Shown: positions 15,342 through 22,239 of the stretch, piece by piece | How the letters are laid out: every line of letters begins with the position of its first letter | Numbering within the stretch: position 1 is the stretch's first letter | Assembly: GCA_030456405.1 (NCBI GenBank) | Contig: JAKDNQ010000012.1 | Location: 1 to 22,255, forward strand | Origin: Nitrospira sp. | GTDB lineage: Bacteria > Nitrospirota > Nitrospiria > Nitrospirales > Nitrospiraceae | Length of the DNA: 22,255 nucleotides | Reading direction: 5' to 3' | Notes under the pieces: model-generated | Databases searched by the model: none | What the model saw: the letters and a program-made list of their open reading frames with translations, nothing else | Told to the model about the DNA's origin: nothing | Translations under genes and position numbers: made by a program

Positions 15342-16778
15342 ATGCCAGCCGGCAAGGTTCTCGTTGTAGAAGATGATGAAGATATTCAGGAGCTCCTGAA
15401 GGCCGCCCTGGAGCCTGAGTTTGAGCTTCTGGTCACATCAGACTCCGACAAGGCCCTGCATCTAATCAAACGCGAGTCACCCGATCTGGTCTTACTCGAT
15501 TTAGGTCTTCCGCCGTCTCCACACGACCACAAAATAGGCATCCAACTGCTCAGGATTGTGGGAAAAGCGTGCCCTCACATAAAGGTGCTCGTCTGTACAG
15601 GCCAGCCCGGGTACGAAGCGGCAAGCCACGCCATCAGCCTGGGCGCCTACGACGTCATCTACAAACCCTTTAGTGTTGAGCACCTCCAAGCGGTCGTGCG
15701 GAGAGTGTGTTGGATGGCACACATTGGTCGGCGGCTTGGTCAGAATGTGCCTGAGAATGAGTTGCTGCAAGAAATGGTCGGAACCAGTCCCTGCATGCGC
15801 CAGGTCTTCGATATGGTCCGTAGGGTCAGCACCACTGACATGCCTGTGCTGATCACGGGGGAAACCGGGACGGGCAAGGAACTGACCGCCAGAGCGATTC
15901 ATGAGCGAAGCCAGCGAAAGAAGGGTCCGTTTGTGCCGATCAATTGCGGCGCCATCCCTGAAACATTATTGGAATCTGAACTCTACGGGCATGAACGAGG
16001 AGCCTTTACCGGGGCCCAGCAGCTGAAGAAAGGCAAGTTCGAAGCGGCGGACGGCGGGACATTGTTTCTTGATGAAGTCGGCGATCTGCTTCCATCCCTC
16101 CAGGTCAAATTGCTCCGTTTTCTACAGGAGGGAACATTTGAACGGGTCGGCGGTCAGGAGACCCTGCACCTCAACACTCGTGTGATTACCGCCACCAACG
16201 TCGACCTTCAGGCAGCCATCAGGAAGAGCATGTTTCGAGAGGATCTCTATTACCGGCTGGGCATGCTGCACATTCATCTCCCCCCTCTCCGTGAACGTGG
16301 CGAGGACACGCTGCTCATGGCCATGTTCTTTCTCAAGGGAACCGCTGCTTCCTTCCATGGAAAGCGGATACCACCCTATTCCCGTGAGGCCATTGAAGCC
16401 ATCCAATCCTACCACTGGCCGGGCAATGTACGGGAGTTATGCAATAGGGTTAGGCGAGCCGTAGTCATGGCGGAGGGGCCGGAGATTACGCCTCAGGACC
16501 TGGGTCTGACCTACGAGGCCCTCCCGTCAGCGAACGGTCTCGATTCCTTGAAGGCCGCACACCGCCGGATTGAAATGGAGATGATCACGAAGGCGATGAG
16601 TGTGCACCAAGGGAATTTGAGCCGCGCGGCGCAAGCGCTTGAAGTGAGTCGCTCGACGCTCTATCGAAAAATTCAAGAATTCAATCTCGAAGAGTTCGTG
16701 CTCTCAACCAACCCTAACCGATCTCCGCAGCCATCCCCAACCCACGAAGCCCTCGGCAGAAAGCTCTTAGATAGCTGA
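15342..16778 (+). CDS. Sigma-54-dependent response regulator, PrsR (PEP-CTERM-box)-like
   Basis: An NtrC-class enhancer-binding protein of 478 aa, counted from the ATG at 15342 (GAGG eight bases upstream); a longer frame opens at 15303. Residues 4-122 are a receiver domain: acidic pocket EDDED, phosphoacceptor Asp53 in [12 protein letters not shown], Thr87, and KPF at 108-110. The AAA+ domain spans ~143-380. It has Walker A GETGTGKE (173-180), the sigma-54 contact loop GAFTGA (220-225), Walker B GGTLFLDE (238-245), and the arginine-containing REDLYYRL and NVREL motifs. The C-terminus (~405-450) is a Fis-type helix-turn-helix ([20 protein letters not shown]). The receiver and its LDLGLPP context resemble the PEP-CTERM-box response regulator family, which normally pairs with PrsK and an exosortase; neither is visible here, so it appears to be an orphan. 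Its own promoter carries the dyads I propose it binds, suggesting autoregulation. Confidence 0.9.
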   Translation: MPAGKVLVVEDDEDIQELLKAALEPEFELLVTSDSDKALHLIKRESPDLVLLDLGLPPSPHDHKIGIQLLRIVGKACPHIKVLVCTGQPGYEAASHAISLGAYDVIYKPFSVEHLQAVVRRVCWMAHIGRRLGQNVPENELLQEMVGTSPCMRQVFDMVRRVSTTDMPVLITGETGTGKELTARAIHERSQRKKGPFVPINCGAIPETLLESELYGHERGAFTGAQQLKKGKFEAADGGTLFLDEVGDLLPSLQVKLLRFLQEGTFERVGGQETLHLNTRVITATNVDLQAAIRKSMFREDLYYRLGMLHIHLPPLRERGEDTLLMAMFFLKGTAASFHGKRIPPYSREAIEAIQSYHWPGNVRELCNRVRRAVVMAEGPEITPQDLGLTYEALPSANGLDSLKAAHRRIEMEMITKAMSVHQGNLSRAAQALEVSRSTLYRKIQEFNLEEFVLSTNPNRSPQPSPTHEALGRKLLDS

Positions 16779-16804
16779 CGCACCCTCCGGAACGTTTCGT
16801 AATC

Positions 16805-16853
16805 CAGCCTGCATCGGACCTGAGGTCCGCCTAAAGAACATATAGGCAGGCTG
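16805..16853. other. Compound cruciform/hairpin after the regulator gene
   Basis: CAGCCTGC (16805-16812) pairs with GCAGGCTG (16846-16853). Inside, CGGAC/GTCCG (16815-16819, 16825-16829) forms a perfect hairpin, and GCCTA/TAGGC (16829-16833, 16843-16847) a third. It sits 27 bp after the stop codon, so termination is possible, but no T run follows. Confidence 0.45.
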
Positions 16854-17107
16854 TATCATCAAGAGTCACATCCGGTCCTTCGAGTGATCCCGACACAAAG
16901 TACGTATTTCACTGCGTTCTCTCTGTCTTCACTTACCTAGTTGGGATCGCGGAAGGAAGATGATACAGACCCTGCCACATGCGCCGACAATGCTCTTCGG
17001 GGGTACAGAAGACTGCACACCACAACATATTGTAGGGATTGCATCAAGATCTTCAATTTATTATCGGCGCGCCTGTCTCCTTCCCGCGAAATGAAACGAT
17101 GCGTGCC

Positions 17108-17206
17108 TAGGAGCCTGTCCGACGTTGACCATTCTACTGCGGCGAATGATCCGCGACCATCTGCGTACCTCGTCACGTCACGAAGGCAATGTCGGACGGG
17201 CTCCTA
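17108..17206. mobile_element. 99-bp MITE-like element with 16-bp terminal inverted repeats
   Basis: The left end is TAGGAGCCTGTCCGAC (17108-17123). The right end, GTCGGACGGGCTCCTA (17191-17206), is its reverse complement with one mismatch. The ~67 bp inside encode nothing. Size and ends fit a non-autonomous miniature element; no parent transposase with these ends is visible. No target-site duplication is obvious at the edges. Confidence 0.55.
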
Positions 17207-17209
17207 AAG

Positions 17210-17483
17210 ATTGTATCAATATAAGACACTCATGCGCTCGTGGCTTTGATGCTCTGCCCACCCTCCCCATTCCGCCAAATAATCCCTTACTATCAATGCC
17301 CTCATCATCTAGCGCGGATCGCATCAACAGCTTCAGTTATTGAATCGCCTGTCTTTTTCAACCGAAATATAAGTAATGTTCTGCATTGGAATTGTATGAA
17401 TATGAGACACTCACCCGCTTGTGGCTCCGATTCTCCGTCTGTCCTCTCTCCCTTCCTCCAGATAATCCTTTGCCATCAAGGCG
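17210..17483. repeat. ~92-bp imperfect direct duplication, 181 bp apart
   Basis: Copy 1 (17210-17301) and copy 2 (17391-17483) both begin ATTGTATNAATATNAGACAC and share TCA, GCTNGTGGCT, pyrimidine-rich CCCTCC-type runs and ATAATCCNTT with similar spacing. Identity is roughly 70-75% by eye. They encode no recognisable protein. Copy 1 begins four bases after the MITE-like element. They could be a duplicated regulatory segment or a decayed repeat. Confidence 0.55.
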
Positions 17484-17697
17484 TTTCTCGATCAGGCATG
17501 TTAATTGATACTGTTCGCGTCTACACACGGTGTGCGTGGGCGGTGCGCAGAGTTGATGATGGTTGTACGATGAACCTCTCGACCCGAAGTTCTCCAGCCT
17601 GTCCTGCGCCTGGCCGCTACCGGTCGATGTATTCTCCCTGGTTCTCTCAATCCACAGGGGTGCGGCGGTTTCACCAGACAGGGTTCTGGGGATCGAG

Positions 17698-17910
17698 ATG
17701 CCCACTGGCTCACCAAATGAGAAGAAGAAAGAGCGCACGAAAAACAAGCAGCCCAAGAGCCGGGTCACTCCCGAAGTGCAGCAGGTTCACGTCGACCTAT
17801 GGGATGAACCCCCAAAGACGACTCAAGAGGAAGAGGACACAGATCTTGAGCCTGACCATGTTCAAGCGAATCCCATTGGATCAGATATTTCACCACATCA
17901 TCACCGATGA
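17698..17910 (+). CDS. Doubtful 70-aa hydrophilic ORF
   Basis: An open frame starting at ATG 17698 encodes a highly charged peptide. It has a Lys-rich first third (NEKKKERTKNKQPKSR), an acidic middle (TTQEEEDTDLEPDH) and a His-rich tail (SPHHHR). No domain, signal or membrane segment is seen. GGGG nine bases upstream is a poor ribosome-binding site. Its 3' end overlaps a weak copy of the enhancer dyad (17867-17884). It may be a real small protein or chance. Confidence 0.25.
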   Translation: MPTGSPNEKKKERTKNKQPKSRVTPEVQQVHVDLWDEPPKTTQEEEDTDLEPDHVQANPIGSDISPHHHR

Positions 17911-18005
17911 CAGGCAGGCCCTTTCGGCTACCGAACCATACCCAATTGGCTCGATGCTCTTTTCGCCGGACGAGGGACGAACGACGCGTCACGGCGCGAG
18001 CCGGA

Positions 18006-18045
18006 TGAATCCAATTCGATACAGTGATGAATCAAAAACGATTCA
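18006..18045. promoter_or_regulatory. Paired enhancer dyads upstream of the glycine-rich operon
   Basis: TGAATCCAATTCGATACA (18006-18023) and the perfect dyad TGAATCAAAAACGATTCA (18028-18045) start 22 bp apart. The next ~30 bp repeat the block found after the 14866 sites (GAGATCG, GGTCAT, TTGCTCT). A weaker site, CGAATCCCATTGGATCAG, is at 17867-17884. Confidence 0.7.
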
Positions 18046-18163
18046 GTTGAGATCGCGCGGGTCATCTTGCTCTCCCGCCCTGTTTCCCTTCGATCTCGCA
18101 AAAACCAGCGGATTTGGACGCATTCAAGCTGGAGCGTTCAAAGACACGGGGAAAAGGACCAAC

Positions 18164-18179
18164 TGGCACAGTGATTGCT
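18164..18179 (+). promoter_or_regulatory. Perfect sigma-54 promoter of the glycine-rich operon
   Basis: TGGCACAGTGATTGCT matches TGGCACR-N4-TTGCW at every defined position. It lies 118 bp downstream of the paired dyads. Transcription should start near 18191, giving a leader of about 245 nt with small hairpins (for example ACGAGA/TCTCGT near 18249) before the ATG at 18436. Confidence 0.8.
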
Positions 18180-18435
18180 TAAGGCCTTGCCATGGAAGTC
18201 AGTAAGTTATAATACGTTTGAACACTGAGTCCATCGAGGAGACCGAACGAGAAACATCTCTCGTGGTGAGAAGGCAGAACAACATAATTGGCATTCCATG
18301 AGAGTCCGAGCTAGCTCTCTAGGCCTACGGTACACGGAGAGCCATTTGGAAAGGAGGTGCCGAGGCGTCACAGTGTCAATACGCGTCAGTATGATTCGAT
18401 AGTTATTTTTAACCGTTAATCGCTAGGAGGAATTC

Positions 18436-19353
18436 ATGAAGAACATGAAGAAAGTGATGCTCACGACAGCAGCGGTGGCATTGACCTTTGGTCTTGCGCC
18501 CTACGCGGGAGCCGACGACAACAACGCCAATGGGATTATCAGCGCCGCGGCGCAAAACCGCTCGGAGGCCACAACCCACTTGCGCGTAGACCTGAACAAC
18601 GCGTTCAACCAGACCAGCGTAGTCAATGAAACCGTGCTCACTGGAACGGTGTCACGGAACGAAGTTCACGACATCGGCAATACCGGAGGCGCCGGCGGCA
18701 CAGGGGGAGCTGGTGGGGCTGGCGGAGAAGGCTGGAATGAAGCCTACGCCTATTCTGGCAATGCCAGGGGTGGCGATGGTGGCTATGGTGGCGAGGCCGA
18801 TGCAGACGGTGGCGATGCTCACGCCGGCTATGGCGGCAACGGCAACGGCGGTTATGGCGGCTATGCCGAAAGCTGGAATGATGCCCATGCCCATGCAGAC
18901 GGTGGCAGCGCCACCGGCGGCGCTGCCACAGGCGGCGGTGCCTTATTTGGTCATGGCGGTAATGCGAATGGTGGCAATGCACGCGCTGGGAACGGTGGTA
19001 ATCCAGACACCGGAGACGGTGGCACTGCACGCGGTGGGAACGGCGGTTCGGGAACCGGCGGAGCCGGTGGGACGGCAACCGGTGGAGCCGGTGGGACGGC
19101 AACCGGTGGAGCCGGTGGAGCAGGCGGCAGCGCGACCAGCGGAACCGCAACCGCGACCGCGAACGGTGGAAACGGTGGAAATGGCGGTGGAGGAGGGAAC
19201 GCGAACGGTGGAAACGCGGGGACCTTCAATGCCTACAACACGATGGATGGGTTGAGCGGCGCCGCCGGCGTGACCGTGGCCATTCAGAACACGGGGATCG
19301 CGGCCCTTCAGCAGGTCGGGGTCACCACGATGGCGAACGTGAATATTCACTAA
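18436..19353 (+). CDS. Secreted glycine-rich GGX-repeat protein, copy 1
   Basis: 305 aa. AGGAGG precedes the ATG. Residues 1-26 are a Sec signal peptide (KKVMLTTAAVALTFGLAPYAGA). A short conserved region (GIISAAAQN, THLRVDLNNAFN) is followed at about 80-262 by a glycine-dominated domain made of GGX and GGNG repeats, including GGAGGTGGAGGAGG. An ESWNDAHAHADGG island at 145-157 is conserved in the paralogue. DNA encoding GGAGGTAT is tandemly repeated with a 24-bp unit near 19078. The C-terminal ~45 residues (TMDGLSGAAGVTVAIQNTG, then ALQQVGVTTMANVNIH) are conserved and resemble the C-terminus of the 117-aa protein downstream. It is probably an exported structural or matrix protein; polyglycine-II bundles or amyloid-like fibrils are possible folds. 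I know of no characterised homologue. Confidence 0.85.
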   Translation: MKNMKKVMLTTAAVALTFGLAPYAGADDNNANGIISAAAQNRSEATTHLRVDLNNAFNQTSVVNETVLTGTVSRNEVHDIGNTGGAGGTGGAGGAGGEGWNEAYAYSGNARGGDGGYGGEADADGGDAHAGYGGNGNGGYGGYAESWNDAHAHADGGSATGGAATGGGALFGHGGNANGGNARAGNGGNPDTGDGGTARGGNGGSGTGGAGGTATGGAGGTATGGAGGAGGSATSGTATATANGGNGGNGGGGGNANGGNAGTFNAYNTMDGLSGAAGVTVAIQNTGIAALQQVGVTTMANVNIH

Positions 19354-19382
19354 ACAGATAATCTAATCGCTAGGAGGAATAC

Positions 19383-20351
19383 ATGAAGAACATGAAGAAA
19401 GTGATGCTCACGACAGCAGCGGTGGCATTGACCTTTGGTCTTGCGCCCTACGCGGGAGCCTCAGACGAGAACGACGCCCACGGGATTATCAGCGCCGCGG
19501 CGCAAAACGGCTCGACGGCCAGCACCCACTTGCGCGTAGACCTGAACAACGCGTTCAACTATACCCACGTAGCCAATACAACCACACTCGAAGGATCGGT
19601 GTCAGGGAACGGCGTTGCCGGCGTCGGCAATTACGGAGGCGACGGCGGCATAGGTGGAGCTGGTGGGAATGGCGGAGGCGGCTATAATTACGCCGATGCC
19701 TATTCTGGCAATGCCAGCGGTGGCAATGGTGGCGAAGGTGGCGATGCCTATGCCAACGGTGGCGATGCGAACGGCGGCCTTCCCGTCGTCAGCTATGAAG
19801 GCAACGGCTTTGGCTTCTTTAGCGGCAACGGCAACGGCGGCAACGGCGACGGCGGCAACGGCGGCGATGCCGGCAGCTGGAATGATGCCCATGCCCATGC
19901 CGACGGTGGCACCGCCACCGGCGGCGCTGCCGCAGGCGGCGCTGGCGTTCGTGGCGGTAATGCGCGTGGCGGTAATGCGACCGGTGGAAACGGTGGTGAT
20001 CCAACCACTGGAAACGGTGGCAATGCAAGCGCTGGGAACGGCGGTGAGGGAATCGGCGGAGCCGGTGGCAATGCAACCGGTGGAGCCGGTGGCAGGGCAA
20101 GCGGTGGAGCGGGTGGAGCAGGCGGCCGCGCGACCAGCGGAGACGCGACCGCGGACGCTCGAGGTGGGAACGGTGGAACTGGCGGTGGAGGAGGGAACGC
20201 GAACGGTGGACACGCGGGGACCTTCAATGCCTACAACTCGATGGACGGGTTGAGCGGCGCCGCCGGCGTGACCGTGGCCATTCAGAACACGGGGATCGCG
20301 TCCCTTCAGCAGGTCGGGGTCACCACAATGGCGAACGTGAATATTCACTAA
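19383..20351 (+). CDS. Secreted glycine-rich GGX-repeat protein, copy 2
   Basis: 322 aa, a tandem paralogue of the preceding gene. The first 26 codons are identical at the DNA level, and the sequence before the ATG (AATCGCTAGGAGGAAT) is the same, so both start sites are well supported. The signal peptide, GIISAAAQN and THLRVDLNNAFN region, NDAHAHADGG island and C-terminal TFNAYN, DGLSGAAGVTVAIQNTG and MANVNIH segments are conserved. The glycine-rich middle (~82-279) differs in repeat order and carries an insert with VVSYEGNGFGFFSGNGNGG. The pattern of identical ends and diverged middle suggests duplication followed by gene conversion or selection on the ends. It is probably secreted together with copy 1 and may co-assemble with it. 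Confidence 0.85.
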   Translation: MKNMKKVMLTTAAVALTFGLAPYAGASDENDAHGIISAAAQNGSTASTHLRVDLNNAFNYTHVANTTTLEGSVSGNGVAGVGNYGGDGGIGGAGGNGGGGYNYADAYSGNASGGNGGEGGDAYANGGDANGGLPVVSYEGNGFGFFSGNGNGGNGDGGNGGDAGSWNDAHAHADGGTATGGAAAGGAGVRGGNARGGNATGGNGGDPTTGNGGNASAGNGGEGIGGAGGNATGGAGGRASGGAGGAGGRATSGDATADARGGNGGTGGGGGNANGGHAGTFNAYNSMDGLSGAAGVTVAIQNTGIASLQQVGVTTMANVNIH

Positions 20352-20362
20352 GCAGACATCGA

Positions 20363-20388
20363 GCTGGAGGAGCACCCGCTCCTCCAGC
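20363..20388. terminator. 11-bp GC-rich hairpin within the operon
   Basis: GCTGGAGGAGC (20363-20373) and GCTCCTCCAGC (20378-20388) form a perfect stem with a 4-nt loop, 12 bp after the second glycine-rich gene. There is no T run, so it may work as a partial terminator or 3'-end stabiliser that keeps the structural-protein mRNA more abundant than the peptidase mRNA. Confidence 0.55.
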
Positions 20389-20423
20389 CTGATGGCGACG
20401 GCCACAACCAGAGAAAGGGCATC

Positions 20424-20777
20424 ATGCGCATCTACCTCTCAATATTAGTGAGTGTCCTCGGGCTCGGCATGAGCATGGCGTACGCCGGCTCGCCGGAGTC
20501 GACGGAGACGACGGAGATCACCTCCTGGGGCGATCCCGTCCCCTCGGACCAATTAGACACACAACGCGGGGGAATGGAGACCGATCCGTTCACGATCAAC
20601 GCCAACATACTGAATGCCAATCTGTTCGACAATGTCGCTATCGACAATGTGACCGGCAATAATACGATTACCGGCAACGCGTTTGCTGGAATGAGCGGCC
20701 TTGCGACTATATTTCAAAATACCGGCAACAACGTGATCATGCAGCAAGGCACCACGCTTCACCTCACAGTGAAATAA
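20424..20777 (+). CDS. Small secreted protein with LDxxRGG motif (117 aa)
   Basis: Residues 1-21 are a Sec signal peptide ending AYA. A Ser/Thr/Glu-rich stretch leads to PSDQLDTQRGGM, where Gly49-Gly50 resembles the double-glycine site cut by C39 peptidases. The remainder is rich in Asn and beta-branched residues (INANILNANLFDNVAIDNV, TGNNTITGNAFAGMSGLA). It ends in FQNTGNNVIMQQ, matching the GLSG...IQNTG...LQQ ending of the two glycine-rich proteins. This Asn/Gln-rich, repeat-like composition recalls the fibril subunits FapB/FapC of the Pseudomonas functional amyloid operon, but there is no clear homology. AAAGGG upstream supports the start; the stop is six bases before the peptidase ATG. 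It may be a fibril subunit, nucleator or peptidase substrate. Confidence 0.75.
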   Translation: MRIYLSILVSVLGLGMSMAYAGSPESTETTEITSWGDPVPSDQLDTQRGGMETDPFTINANILNANLFDNVAIDNVTGNNTITGNAFAGMSGLATIFQNTGNNVIMQQGTTLHLTVK

Positions 20778-20783
20778 ACATCG

Positions 20784-21476
20784 ATGCTGACGAAACATGC
20801 TCTCGGATATGTGGTCGCCGTGATACTGTCTGCCGCGAGCGGAACGATGGCGGCCACGATCGAGGTGACTCCTGGAGTAGGCAGTCGTATGCTGCTCCCA
20901 GTCTGGAGTATGCGCGAACTCAAAGTCCGGTCTGTCATCCTCCAGAAATATGATTACAGCTGTGGCTCGGCCGCCGTCGCTACGCTGTTAACCTACCACT
21001 ATGGTCGTCCCCTCACGGAAGAGGTGGCGTTCCGAACGATGTTCGACCACGGCAATCAACAAAAAATCCAGCGGGAAGGCTTTTCGCTCCTGGACATGAA
21101 GCGGTTTTTGGAGGCTCAGGGCTATCGCGCAGATGGGTTTGAAGTCTCGTTGGACGACGTGGCGAAGGCCGGCATTCCGGCGATCGTGTTGCTCGTGGAT
21201 AACGGCTATCACCATTTTGTGGTGTTGAAAGGCATACGGGACAATAAGGTTTTGATTGGCGATCCGGCAGTGGGAACGCGAGTGATGCCGCGCGAGCAAT
21301 TTGAAGCCTCATGGGCGAACCGCATCGTCTTTGCCATCCATGACTCCCCGGCACATGGTGCATTCAATACCTCCCGCGATTGGAGTGTCCGTCCAAGGTC
21401 CCCTCTCGGACGACCGCTCAGCGTCGACACATTGCATAGCATTATTCTTTTTCGCCCAGGAGAGAGGGATTTCTAA
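20784..21476 (+). CDS. FapD-like C39 family cysteine peptidase
   Basis: 230 aa with an N-terminal signal peptide (residues 1-23, ending TMAA). It contains a full papain-like C39 domain: Gln54 and Cys60 in LQKYDYSCGSAAVATLL, the GFSLLDMKRFLEAQGY helix, His144 in GYHHFVVLKG and Asp160 in IGDPAVG. No ABC-transporter membrane or ATPase domains follow, so it is a stand-alone periplasmic peptidase like FapD of the functional amyloid system. The size matches FapD. It lies six bases after the 117-aa gene and overlaps the next gene by one base, so all three are probably translated together. Likely substrates are its neighbours with the RGG motif. The start lacks a strong ribosome-binding site, consistent with coupling. 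Confidence 0.88.
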   Translation: MLTKHALGYVVAVILSAASGTMAATIEVTPGVGSRMLLPVWSMRELKVRSVILQKYDYSCGSAAVATLLTYHYGRPLTEEVAFRTMFDHGNQQKIQREGFSLLDMKRFLEAQGYRADGFEVSLDDVAKAGIPAIVLLVDNGYHHFVVLKGIRDNKVLIGDPAVGTRVMPREQFEASWANRIVFAIHDSPAHGAFNTSRDWSVRPRSPLGRPLSVDTLHSIILFRPGERDF

Positions 21477-21985
21477 TGAGACTCTTTGTGATCTCGATTC
21501 GCCACATGACGAAGGTTCTGCTGCTCACGCTCCTCTGCGCGCAGTCTATGACTCCAGCCATGGGATACGAGGGAGACGTAGATTTTACGCGGCGGACACC
21601 AGTGAGCGAGGCAGCATTGGACCATATGCGAGGAGGGTTTCAAAGCAACCAGAATGGTCCCGTCATGTCATTCGGAATTGAAAAGAGTGTGTGGGTCAAT
21701 GGTCAGCTCGTCACTTCAACCGTGCTCAATATTCCTGACTTGATGAAATTAGACGGCGATCAGAACCAGACCTTCACGCACATCCAAACGGGAGATGGCA
21801 ATACGTTGCCCCCTGGCATGGCCTTGCTGCCGACAGACATGACCGTCTTACAAAACACTCTCGACAACCAAATACTTCGGGACCAAACCATCATCAATGC
21901 CACAGTGGAATCGCTCGATTGGGCCCGATCCCTCGCACTCGGGGACGCGCTCTCGCAGGCCACGGTAGGCGCGATCCGGCATTAA
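21476..21985 (+). CDS. Secreted protein with LDxxRGG motif (169 aa)
   Basis: The ATG overlaps the peptidase stop in a TAATG arrangement. Residues 10-30 form a signal peptide (TKVLLLTLLCAQSMTPAMG); an internal ATG at codon 11 is a possible alternative start. PVSEAALDHMRGGFQ (42-56) repeats the LDxxRGG motif of the 117-aa protein, with Gly53-Gly54 as the possible cut site. The following MSFGIEKSVWVNGQLVTSTV segment recalls, from memory, a small family found beside C39 peptidases in Proteobacteria. The C-terminal half (VLQNTLDNQILRDQTIINATV) again has the QNT-x2-N pattern. The role is unknown; candidates are a processed fibril component or a chaperone. No outer-membrane FapF-like porin follows within the window. 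Confidence 0.75.
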   Translation: MRLFVISIRHMTKVLLLTLLCAQSMTPAMGYEGDVDFTRRTPVSEAALDHMRGGFQSNQNGPVMSFGIEKSVWVNGQLVTSTVLNIPDLMKLDGDQNQTFTHIQTGDGNTLPPGMALLPTDMTVLQNTLDNQILRDQTIINATVESLDWARSLALGDALSQATVGAIRH

Positions 21986-22113
21986 AGATAAAAACCAGAT
22001 AGTGATGGCGATGCCGGTTTGTCGTTCTGGCGGGCAAGAGCTGTTGAGCCGTCCCCACCCCAACACATCGAACGTTGCGACAGGGTCTGAAGACTGCTGT
22101 GCCAGTACCTGCC

Positions 22114-22239
22114 TCAGGATACCGGCTTGTCGTGGCACAGGCCGCGCAGGTTGTACACCATCGCCCACCTCCTGAACCAGCGCGCCACACATGCCTTCAT
22201 TTCGTCACAATCCTGGAAGTCTCTGCGCAACTGAGTCAT
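22114..22239 (-). CDS. Doubtful 41-aa ORF or gene remnant
   Basis: A minus-strand frame starting at 22239 encodes a peptide rich in Arg, Trp and Cys (ARWFRRWAMVYNLRGLCHDK). An in-frame stop lies only three codons upstream of the ATG. It reads like the C-terminal end of a larger protein, so this may be a decayed fragment. No ribosome-binding site is clear and I do not recognise it. The rest of 21986-22255 shows no other gene. Confidence 0.25.
   Translation of the reverse strand: MTQLRRDFQDCDEMKACVARWFRRWAMVYNLRGLCHDKPVS

Larger units (their letters stand above)
16779..18435. other. 1.65-kb mostly non-coding region upstream of the glycine-rich operon
   Basis: It contains a compound hairpin, a MITE-like inverted-repeat element, a ~90-bp duplicated segment, one doubtful small ORF, paired dyads and a sigma-54 promoter, listed separately. 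Long open frames across it (for example 17240-18205 on the plus strand) run through repeats and the promoter and have no domain or ribosome-binding site, so I do not call them genes. Confidence 0.6.

Noticed and set aside
17240..18205. A 321-aa plus-strand open frame
   Set aside because: It crosses a duplicated segment, the enhancer dyads and the sigma-54 promoter, has no domain or ribosome-binding site, and its composition is not protein-like.
18626..19255. Long alternative frames over both glycine-rich genes on both strands
   Set aside because: They arise from low-complexity GGX-encoding DNA; only the frame with the signal peptide and ribosome-binding site is credible.
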